64,000 bases of DNA, from NCBI RefSeq assembly GCF_017353185.1, contig NZ_JAFMYV010000001.1, positions 558,001-622,000 on the forward strand, in the 5' to 3' direction. The notes below the pieces were generated by a model. That model was not told the origin of the DNA, did not search any database, and saw nothing but the letters and a program-made list of their open reading frames with translations. The translations under genes were made by a program, and so were the position numbers. Below, piece after piece: positions 50,775 through 58,265 of the stretch. Numbering within the stretch: position 1 is the stretch's first letter; each line of letters begins with the position of its first letter. This stretch comes from Fibrella rubiginis. Lineage in GTDB: Bacteria; Bacteroidota; Bacteroidia; Cytophagales; Spirosomataceae.

Positions 50775-53700
50775 ATGCCCTTCAGGATCAACATACTACA
50801 GACAAGCTACCTGCTGCTCCTGACAGGTGTGATTGGCTGCACTGCGGCTCTGAAGTTTACTAAAACAGGAACACAACCAGGCCAAACCGCCCCTGCCGAC
50901 ACGGCCAAAACCCGGTTCGGCGGCGGTGATTTCGATGAGCACATCCGCAAAAGCGACCCGCGCAGCCCCGAAGCCGAACGGGCCGGGTTTGTGCTGCCAC
51001 CTGGGTTCGAAATCAACCTGTTTGCCTCAGAACCACTCATCGGTAAGCCGCTGAATATAAGCTTCGATGCCAGAGGGCGGATGTGGATTACGCAGTCGGG
51101 GGAGTACCCGTTTGCGGCCAAAGCAGGTAAGGGTACCGACCGGATTCTGATCCTGGAAGACCGCAACCACGACGGGCGGGCCGATTCGGTCACCACCGTG
51201 CTCGATACGCTGAACATTCCCATTGGGCTGCTGCCCACCCACGACGGACTGCTGGCTTTCAGTATTCCCAACCTGTACCGCTTCACCGACACCAACGGCG
51301 ACGATAAACCAGACCAAAGCCGGCGGTTGCTGGGACCGTTTGGCTACACCGATACCCACGGCATGGTCAACCACCTCACGCGGGGTTTCGACGGCTGGAT
51401 TCAGGCGTGTCATGGGTTCACGAACCTGTCGAAAGTGCCGGGCAATGATGGCGACACGGCCAAGCTGGAGTCGGGTAGCACGTTCCGTTTCCGACCGGAT
51501 GGCAGCCGGGCCGAACTCGTAAGCAAAGGCCGGGTGAATCCGTTCGGGCTGGTCTACGACAACTGGGGTTATCTGTATTCCCCCGACAGCCACTCGTCGC
51601 CGCTGACGCAGTTGATCCGGGGGGCGGAATACCAGCATTTCGGGCGTATTTCGGAAGGCATCGGCTTTGCCCCGGCCATGAAACCCCACGAACACGAAGC
51701 CACGGCCCTGGCCGGCATCGCCCTGCCGTCGAGTCCGTTTTTCCCCGAAGCCTACCGCAGGAGCTTTTACGTTGGCGACGTAGTGAAGTGTCGAATTTAC
51801 CGTAACTCGTTCACGTTCAACGGTTCATCGCCGGTGGCGAAGAACGAGGGCGAACTCCTGCGCAGCGATGACTCCTGGTTTCGCCCGGTCGATATCGTGG
51901 AGGGGCCGGACGGTGCCCTGTACGTGGCCGACTTCTACAACCGCATTATTGGCCATTATGAAGTGCCGCTCGACAACCCCGGCCGCGACCGGCAGCGGGG
52001 CCGCATCTGGCGCATTACCTACAAAGGGAAAACCGACAAACTCGGCTACACCGACTGGACGAAGGCTGCTGTGCCTGAGTTGATTAATGCGCTGGCGAAA
52101 GGCAATATGCCCGTCAGGATGCTGGTTATGGATCAACTCGTCAATCGAATTGGTCAACCGGCGGCGGAACCGTTGCGGGCTGTTCTGGCCAAAAAAAGTA
52201 CACCGCCCGATCAGTACGTGCATAGCCTGTGGGTATTGAATCAGCTTCATGCATTGCCCAGGGCGCAGTTGTTGAGTGCGTTACGTCACAAACAGGCCGT
52301 TATTCGCACCCACGCCATGCGGGTATTGCATGAATCGCCGGAACAGTCGGATACCCTGCTGGCGGAGGCCCGGCGCGGACTTTCCGACTCGAATCCGCAC
52401 GTTCGGCGGGCAGCGGTCGAGGCCCTGACCGACTACCCTAATCTGGAAACCGTACGGGCACTGCTCAACGTCCAGGCCGGCAAGTCTATGCCTGGCAAGT
52501 CCATGCCGGGCAAATCCATGCCGGGCGTCGACTCGCTGGATACTCACCTGACCTATACGTTGCAGCTGGCGCTACGAACCTTACTCCGCAACAAACCGCT
52601 GGGTTGGGAGGTAGCTGCAGCAAGCTGGACCACCACCCAACAACTGGCGCTGGCCAGACCCATGAGTGGAGTAGCTGAGGAATATGCCGGGCAGTTTTTG
52701 TTCCAGGCTGTAAAGATGCTGCCCCTGAGCAAAGCCGATGAACTGACGTACCTCGGCCATGCCGCCCGGTTCCTCACCGCCGCTGAACGCGATGCGCTGG
52801 TGCAGTTTGTGCGCGACAAATACGCTGCCGACAACAGCGCGCAGTTCACCCTGTTCAAGAGTGTTCAGCAGGCCATCAAAAAGCAGGGGTCGGTGACCAA
52901 TGAATCGGTAAAACGGTGGGCGGTATTGTTGGCTAATGCGCTGCTGGACGGGCCACGGTCTGACTGGACGTTTCGGCTGGCGGAACCCGTTTACCTGAAA
53001 GACAACCCCATCTTTTTCAGTCCGCCGCCGCAAACGATGGGTTTTGCCAAAGATCAGAAATTCTTCGGTTTTGATCTGGGGGGTTACAAAGGCGTGGTGA
53101 AGTCGCCCATATTCATGGTTCCTAAGCAACTGTCATTCAGCGTAATACAGTTGAACTCGTTATTAGGAAAAGGCCCTAAACACCTGGTGCGGCTGGTATC
53201 GGCCACCGACACAACTCATCAACTGGCCTGCGCGGAATTCGACAAGTCCGACGATTACCGCGCCGATCAGGTGGTCTGGGATCTGTCGGCCCACGAGGGC
53301 GAACCGGTGCGGCTGGAAATCGTCGATCAGTCATCGGGCATCATCCGGTTGAGCAACGTACAGCGGCTGTCCACGCCGCTATTACCCACGGTCAGCCCTA
53401 AGGAAATTGACGAGCAGAAACGGTTTGCCTTAGAGTTAATAGGCGAGTATGGCATTACTGTCCTGGAGCCTACCCTGCAAGCGACCCTGTCTGATACATC
53501 ACTGCCTTACTATCTCCGGCTGGCGGCTGCCAAATCGCTGATGAAGCTGGCTCCTGTTCGTTACGCCCGGCTTCTGGGCGGCTACATCGAAGACGAGCAC
53601 TACCCGGTCAACTTTCGCACCGAACTGGCCACCGTCCTGGGTGATTCGCCCCGCCCGGAGATTCAGGCCGTGATGGAGTCGGCGCTGAAACGGACCAAAG

Positions 53701-54359
53701 GTGAAGTGCAAATGGAGTTGCTCAAGTCGCTGGCGAGTTCGGCAATGGGCAAAGACCTGATCATGGCGCAGGTGCATACGGGCACGTTATACACCCGTGT
53801 GCTGGTGCAACCCGGTATCCAGGACCGACTGCTGCTGAACATCAGCAAACCGCAAAAGGAGCAATACGATAGGCTTACGGCCAACCTGTCGCCGATTGAC
53901 GAGGCCCGCGAAAAGCTGATTACGAGTCGACTAAGCTCGTTTACGCTGCTGAGTGGCGTGGCCGACAATGGCCGACAACTGTTTGCGACGCATTGCGCCA
54001 CCTGCCACCAGATTAACAAAGAAGGCGGACTGATCGGCCCCCAACTCGACGGTATTGGTAGCTGGGGCAGCAAAGCACTGGCGACCAAAATTCTGGACCC
54101 CAACCGCAACATGTCGGAGGCGTTTCGGATGTATACCATCAAGCTCAAATCGGGTGGCGTCCGTACGGCCCTGTTCCGCCGCGACGATGCCCAGTCGATC
54201 ACCTACGCCGACGTGACGGGGACCGAATTTGTGGTGCCGCGCCACGACATCGCCGAGGTGCAGCCCTCCCGCCATACGCTCATGCCCGATCAGTTCGGGA
54301 CGGTGCTGGCCGAAAAGGAATTCAACGATTTGCTTAGCTATCTGCTGACCGTGAAATGA
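50775..54359 (+). CDS. PVC-type dehydrogenase/cytochrome c lipoprotein with HEAT repeats
   Basis: 1194 residues. Lipoprotein signal with Cys at 22 (TGVIGC). Residues about 75-420 are the PVC-type membrane-bound dehydrogenase beta-propeller (FVLPPGFEINLFASEPLIGK, VEGPDGALYVADFYNRIIGHYE, GRIWRITYKG). HEAT-like helices follow (about 440-570), then a beta domain resembling NPCBM carbohydrate-binding modules (about 745-865), more helices, and a C-terminal cytochrome c (C1074-A-T-C1077-H1078, GGLIGPQLDGIG). It likely oxidises a sugar or alcohol and passes electrons to a carrier. A 15-bp repeat adds three GKSMP units near residues 569-583. Confidence 0.88.
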   Translation: MPFRINILQTSYLLLLTGVIGCTAALKFTKTGTQPGQTAPADTAKTRFGGGDFDEHIRKSDPRSPEAERAGFVLPPGFEINLFASEPLIGKPLNISFDARGRMWITQSGEYPFAAKAGKGTDRILILEDRNHDGRADSVTTVLDTLNIPIGLLPTHDGLLAFSIPNLYRFTDTNGDDKPDQSRRLLGPFGYTDTHGMVNHLTRGFDGWIQACHGFTNLSKVPGNDGDTAKLESGSTFRFRPDGSRAELVSKGRVNPFGLVYDNWGYLYSPDSHSSPLTQLIRGAEYQHFGRISEGIGFAPAMKPHEHEATALAGIALPSSPFFPEAYRRSFYVGDVVKCRIYRNSFTFNGSSPVAKNEGELLRSDDSWFRPVDIVEGPDGALYVADFYNRIIGHYEVPLDNPGRDRQRGRIWRITYKGKTDKLGYTDWTKAAVPELINALAKGNMPVRMLVMDQLVNRIGQPAAEPLRAVLAKKSTPPDQYVHSLWVLNQLHALPRAQLLSALRHKQAVIRTHAMRVLHESPEQSDTLLAEARRGLSDSNPHVRRAAVEALTDYPNLETVRALLNVQAGKSMPGKSMPGKSMPGVDSLDTHLTYTLQLALRTLLRNKPLGWEVAAASWTTTQQLALARPMSGVAEEYAGQFLFQAVKMLPLSKADELTYLGHAARFLTAAERDALVQFVRDKYAADNSAQFTLFKSVQQAIKKQGSVTNESVKRWAVLLANALLDGPRSDWTFRLAEPVYLKDNPIFFSPPPQTMGFAKDQKFFGFDLGGYKGVVKSPIFMVPKQLSFSVIQLNSLLGKGPKHLVRLVSATDTTHQLACAEFDKSDDYRADQVVWDLSAHEGEPVRLEIVDQSSGIIRLSNVQRLSTPLLPTVSPKEIDEQKRFALELIGEYGITVLEPTLQATLSDTSLPYYLRLAAAKSLMKLAPVRYARLLGGYIEDEHYPVNFRTELATVLGDSPRPEIQAVMESALKRTKGEVQMELLKSLASSAMGKDLIMAQVHTGTLYTRVLVQPGIQDRLLLNISKPQKEQYDRLTANLSPIDEAREKLITSRLSSFTLLSGVADNGRQLFATHCATCHQINKEGGLIGPQLDGIGSWGSKALATKILDPNRNMSEAFRMYTIKLKSGGVRTALFRRDDAQSITYADVTGTEFVVPRHDIAEVQPSRHTLMPDQFGTVLAEKEFNDLLSYLLTVK
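52479..52523 (+). repeat. 15-bp in-frame tandem repeat, three units
   Basis: Three consecutive units of GGCAAGTCCATGCCG type (one or two base changes each) encode GKSMP x3 in the dehydrogenase/cytochrome gene. The unit length is a multiple of three, so copy-number change would alter linker length without a frameshift. Confidence 0.85.
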
Positions 54360-54378
54360 ATAACCAGCACTATAGAAC

Positions 54379-54456
54379 GCGGATTTTTACGATCATTATG
54401 ATTAGTTAAGATTCTGTTTATCAATATTTTAAATCGTAATAATCATAAAAATCTGC
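54379..54456. repeat. Imperfect inverted repeat (GCGGATTTTTA family)
   Basis: 26-nt arms (54379-54404, 54431-54456) with about four transition-type differences around an AT-rich centre. The outer core GC[AG]GATTTTTA[CT]GAT is the same as in the end of the MFS gene at 49033. Confidence 0.8.
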
Positions 54457-54494
54457 CCGGGCCGCCGGTGCGGGTCTATATTACCTATATCCTC

Positions 54495-55622
54495 ATGAAA
54501 ATAATCCTCCTCCTTTTCATCCTGCTCACCACGGCTGATACCCGGTCCCCGCGTGAGGTGCGGTTTACGCGGCATTTTGTGGCGGCAGAAAGCTACGAAT
54601 CAGTGGGGGTTATCGACGTGAATAAAGACGGCAAACCCGATCTGGTGTCGGGTGATTTCTGGTACGAGAATAGTGCGGACCGCGCCAACTCATTTCGGAG
54701 GCGGAAGCTCATTGGCAACCAGAAACGATACAACCAGTACTACGACGATTTCTCCACGATACCCCTTGACGTGGATGGCGACGGTGACCTCGACGTGGTG
54801 ACGGGGGGTTACTGGGGCGGTACGCTGCGGTGGCTGGAAAACATTGGCGCGGCGGTTAACGAAACTTGGCCGGTACATGACATCGCTTCTGTGGGTAACA
54901 CCGAAACTACCCGCGCCTATGACGTAGATGGCGACGGCAAACCGGAGATTGTGCCCAACAACCCCGGCAAACCGCTGAGCTATTTTGTGCTGGAAAAACC
55001 CAATACGTTTCGGCGGGTAAACGTGGCGCCCACGCAGGGGCATGGCCTGGGTTTCGGCGATGTTAACGGCGATGGCCGGGGCGATTTTGTCATGGCCAAA
55101 GGATGGCTGGAAAACATGGGCAACGAGCGTTGGGCACTACGCGACGAATTTGATTTTGGTACGGCCAGTGTGCCCATCATCGTCACCGACCTCACCGGCG
55201 ACAAGCTACCCGACCTGATTGTGGGGCAGGCGCACGGCTATGGCCTGCACTGGTACGAACAAAAGCTGGACAGGGCCACCCAAACCCGCACCTGGACAAA
55301 GCACGTTATCGACGAGAAAAGCGCGCAATACCATACCCTAGAGTGGGCCGACATCGACGGCGACAAACGCCCCGACCTCATCACCGGCAAGCGATTCCGC
55401 GCTCATAACGACAGTGACCCCGGCAGCTACGATGCCGTAGGGTTGTACTATTTCACCTGGAACGGCCACGAATTCACCCGCCACACCATTGCCTACGGAC
55501 CACCCGGCGTGGGCAAAGGCACCGGCATTTTTTTCGCCCTCCACGACCTGCGCAATACCGGTCGCCTCGACATCATCGTGGCCGGAAAAGATGGATTAGT
55601 CGTGTTTTTCAATGAAGGTTAG
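54495..55622 (+). CDS. Exported VCBS/FG-GAP repeat protein
   Basis: 375 residues from the ATG giving the signal sequence MKIILLLFILLTTADTRS. At least six FG-GAP/VCBS units with calcium-type Asp motifs follow: DVNKDGKPDLVSGD, DVDGDGDLDVVTGG, DVDGDGKPEIV, DVNGDGRGDFV, DLTGDKLPDLIVG, DIDGDKRPDLITG. They should build a single beta-propeller. It follows the PVC-type dehydrogenase gene in the same direction, and such proteins often pair; a role in binding a secreted glycan is possible. No catalytic motif is seen. Confidence 0.87.
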   Translation: MKIILLLFILLTTADTRSPREVRFTRHFVAAESYESVGVIDVNKDGKPDLVSGDFWYENSADRANSFRRRKLIGNQKRYNQYYDDFSTIPLDVDGDGDLDVVTGGYWGGTLRWLENIGAAVNETWPVHDIASVGNTETTRAYDVDGDGKPEIVPNNPGKPLSYFVLEKPNTFRRVNVAPTQGHGLGFGDVNGDGRGDFVMAKGWLENMGNERWALRDEFDFGTASVPIIVTDLTGDKLPDLIVGQAHGYGLHWYEQKLDRATQTRTWTKHVIDEKSAQYHTLEWADIDGDKRPDLITGKRFRAHNDSDPGSYDAVGLYYFTWNGHEFTRHTIAYGPPGVGKGTGIFFALHDLRNTGRLDIIVAGKDGLVVFFNEG

Positions 55623-55652
55623 TTGAATTGGGAGCTGGGGCTTCGCGCTGTG

Positions 55653-55775
55653 GTGGCTTCGCGCTTGGTGCCCTTCGACAGGCTCAGGGTGACAGGGACA
55701 TTGAATCAGATTCTTGACTTGATTCAATGTCCCTGTCACCCTGAGCCTGTCGAAGGGCACCAAGCGCGAAGCCAC
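55653..55775. repeat. 56-bp perfect inverted repeat (CCTTCGACAGGCTCAGGG family)
   Basis: Perfect 56-nt arms (55653-55708, 55720-55775) with an 11-nt loop, between convergent genes. The arm core CCCTTCGACAGGCTCAGGG is a motif I know to recur in many unrelated bacterial genomes. A short direct repeat of GCTTCGCGCT lies at its left edge. Confidence 0.95.
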
Positions 55776-55804
55776 ACATGACAGCAACACGCTTACTCGC
55801 CACT

Positions 55805-57622
55805 TTACTTCACTCCCAGTTCAACTGTGACCAAACCCAGCGGCTGTTTGCTGCCGTGCTCTACCAGGATTTCGTTCCAGCCATCGCGGATGAGCGAGAC
55901 AGGCAGTTGGCAGATGTGGCCGATATGGTCTTTGGTGAGGTGCGTATAGGGGCCGCAGGGGAACAGCAGTTCGTCGGAGCGGGTGAACAGCGTTTCGGGC
56001 CAGGAGCCGTTGACTGATACCGATGCCCCCTCAAACCGACTACCGGCTTTTAGCACCAGTTGCACCAGCAGCACCAGCCCCTGGTCGGTGGGTTCGGCGC
56101 ACATGACCGTTTTGAACGCGTATTGGCCCTTTCGCTCCAGCACCACGGGCAGTTGGGCGGGCGTTTCAAACGGGGTAATGCTCTGCGACGTGCCGTTCAT
56201 GCCGAAGGCATACTGCTTGGGTTGACCGCGCAATTGGTCAAGCTGATGCATCTTGCCCAGGGCCGTGTAGTCGGCGCGCAGGCCGGGTAGGCGGGGTTGG
56301 TCGGTGACAAAGAAGTTGAACCACTCAATGCCCCCGGCACCCAACACCAGGCTGCTAACGGCGCTGCCCCGCATCAGCTCCAGACTGGCGGCGGTGTCGC
56401 GTAGGCCTTTCGTTCGCTTTCCCTTTTTGTCGAAGACCGGTAGGGAGTTAGGGGACCCTTCAATAACCCCGTATATGGCTACGCGGTCGCCCAGTTCCCG
56501 GCGGAGGGCATCATGGGGCATGTCCCAGGTGGTGCAGAAAAAACCGGTGGGGCAAACCAGGTCGATAGTGCCTTCGCGGCAGAGGGCGGCCACGTCCAGA
56601 CCAATGTGTTTGAGCATGGCCAGCCGACCGGGGATGCGCAGGCTAAGCGGGTAGGGGCGACCCGTTTTCTGGGCTTGCCGCTCCGTGAGTGCCCGTATTT
56701 CCCGAATCCAGTCGGAGATCATGGCGGTGGTTTCGGCGGAGGCCCCCGGTTCGCAGCAGAGGGGTTGCCGCCACCAGTCGAGTTCAATGCCCTCGAAATC
56801 GTAGTCCTCCACCACCTCCCGAATCTGCTCGAACATCTGCCGACGGACCTCCGGCTTTTCGTAGTTCAGCCCCTGCCGGTACAGCCAGTTCTGATCGCCA
56901 TACGAACTGCACTCCAGCCGCATGTCCTTCTGCTTCAGCAGTGGCAGGTTAAAAAAGCTGCCCTCAAAATTGTTGCAGCCGTGCAGGTCGTTCATCCGGA
57001 TGCTCACCCAGGGCGACACCCCCCGCCGTCGGCAGGCTTTGGCGGTCTCGGCCAGCCAGTCCACGCCCGCGTCGAGCAGGTCCTGGTAGCTGTTCATGAA
57101 CGGCACGAAATGGTCGAGAAAGTCTTCAATGGCGGCGGGTTTGGTGATGCCCTGACAGATGGCATGACCCCGGAAAAAGCTGCGGTCGCCGCGTTTGTAG
57201 CCGTCAAGAATACTCGGAATCGTTTTGCTGGGGTACCAGGCCCGCGAGGCGTTGGCGTTGATAACAAACGTATCCACACCATTGTCGGCCAGCACGTCGA
57301 CATAGCGGTGGATGGCTTTGGCCGAAAAAGGCCCTCCCTGTAGCGTGGGCCTGGTATTGAGCTTTCCCGTCCGGGGATTTTTTACGGTCTTCAGTGAGAA
57401 GTCTTCCGGTTGCCAGAGTTCGGGGTTGTAAAAATAAACGCAGGTATCACCGTTGAAGAGATTACGGTTACGGGTCAAAACAGAATTTGGGGCGGGGGGC
57501 AGCGGTACCTCCGGCGAGGCTATCGGCCGCGGCGTTATGTGCGTAAAGCTGGGTGCTAACATAGCCCCTGCTACCGAATCTTTCAGAAAATTACGTCTAC
57601 TCGTAGGTTTGGGGGTGTGCAT
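55805..57622 (-). CDS. Tat-exported TIM-barrel glycoside hydrolase-like protein
   Basis: 605 residues. Twin-arginine signal (TSRRNFLKDSVAGAMLAP). The body looks like a (beta/alpha)8 barrel of the glycosyl-hydrolase-like superfamily: VDTFVINANASRAWYPSKT, SPWVSIRMNDLHGC, YDFEGIELDWWRQP (acidic residues E/D at the end of a strand, a possible catalytic site), LSLRIPGR. A C-terminal beta domain follows (about 510-605). It is not matched to a numbered GH family by eye. Neighbouring sugar-related genes (PVC dehydrogenase, VCBS) are in line with a role in carbohydrate breakdown. Confidence 0.75.
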   Translation of the reverse strand: MHTPKPTSRRNFLKDSVAGAMLAPSFTHITPRPIASPEVPLPPAPNSVLTRNRNLFNGDTCVYFYNPELWQPEDFSLKTVKNPRTGKLNTRPTLQGGPFSAKAIHRYVDVLADNGVDTFVINANASRAWYPSKTIPSILDGYKRGDRSFFRGHAICQGITKPAAIEDFLDHFVPFMNSYQDLLDAGVDWLAETAKACRRRGVSPWVSIRMNDLHGCNNFEGSFFNLPLLKQKDMRLECSSYGDQNWLYRQGLNYEKPEVRRQMFEQIREVVEDYDFEGIELDWWRQPLCCEPGASAETTAMISDWIREIRALTERQAQKTGRPYPLSLRIPGRLAMLKHIGLDVAALCREGTIDLVCPTGFFCTTWDMPHDALRRELGDRVAIYGVIEGSPNSLPVFDKKGKRTKGLRDTAASLELMRGSAVSSLVLGAGGIEWFNFFVTDQPRLPGLRADYTALGKMHQLDQLRGQPKQYAFGMNGTSQSITPFETPAQLPVVLERKGQYAFKTVMCAEPTDQGLVLLVQLVLKAGSRFEGASVSVNGSWPETLFTRSDELLFPCGPYTHLTKDHIGHICQLPVSLIRDGWNEILVEHGSKQPLGLVTVELGVK

Positions 57623-57757
57623 ATATGCTGCCAGCCAATGCGATTTGGTCAGTGTATGGAAAACTAACGATTAGGCACGACTAATGAAAAACGGATGCTA
57701 CTCCGTCTTGCTTTCGGTCTATTTTGGTGCGACTTTTGTAGTCCTTCTTCGTAACCC

Positions 57758-58129
57758 ATGACGTCGTCAACGCTTTCTTACCGCTCTTTGCTCCTGTTTC
57801 TGACGGGGCTGCTGCTGTTTGTTAACGGCGGAGGGGCCTCGGTCTGGCAGTCGAACGTAGCTGTGGCACAGGCTGTTGCGGCTAAGAAAGCCCACAAGTC
57901 AGCGGAGGGTAAGTCTGACGTGATCGTAAAAGCTGCTTCGTTTGAAGCGGTTGTCGCGCCCGGCCATTCATTCGATTTTTCACACGTAGCCTACCTGCTA
58001 CCCGCGCCTATCTGGCGCTTTCTGAACCTGTCGCGGCCCATTCTGCGCCGCCAGTTTGAGGTTCCTTATTTCTATTTCTCGTACCTCAGGCACGTCTTCG
58101 GGCACTTCATTGCCCCGAATGCACCATAG
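57758..58129 (+). CDS. Small exported or membrane-anchored protein of unknown function
   Basis: 123 residues: one N-terminal hydrophobic helix (about 9-25), an Ala/Lys-rich stretch (39-58), and a C-terminal half rich in aromatic residues (FDFSHVAYLLPAPIWRFL, FEVPYFYFSYLRHVFGHFI). I recognise no family. It precedes secDF in the same direction, with a T-tract hairpin between them that probably ends its transcript. Confidence 0.6.
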   Translation: MTSSTLSYRSLLLFLTGLLLFVNGGGASVWQSNVAVAQAVAAKKAHKSAEGKSDVIVKAASFEAVVAPGHSFDFSHVAYLLPAPIWRFLNLSRPILRRQFEVPYFYFSYLRHVFGHFIAPNAP

Positions 58130-58227
58130 GGAGTTTAAAGTTTAATGTCTAAGGTTCAATGTTGCTTCGCGCGCGTACTGGCTGACGCGAAGCAACATTG
58201 AACCTTAGACATCAAACTTTAAACTCC
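58130..58227. repeat. Long inverted repeat (GTCTAA family), terminator-like
   Basis: 42-nt arms (58130-58171, 58186-58227) with one mismatch; loop-proximal end GTTGCTTCGCG as in the elements at 6482 and 11616. It starts on the base after the small gene's stop codon. Six T residues follow the right arm, so on the plus strand it can act as an intrinsic terminator. Confidence 0.93.
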
Positions 58228-58250
58228 TTTTTTCATTTTCCTCCAACATC

Positions 58251-58258
58251 TATTTTAC
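58251..58258 (+). promoter_or_regulatory. Candidate -7 element TATTTTAC for secDF
   Basis: Same octamer as before the PLP enzyme gene, 7 nt before the secDF ATG. Predicted leader is only one or two bases. Confidence 0.35.
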
Positions 58259-58265
58259 ATACATC

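Noticed and set aside
56513-57343. 276-codon open frame opposite the Tat-exported TIM-barrel gene
   Set aside because: No recognisable features; the sense frame has a Tat signal and a continuous fold.
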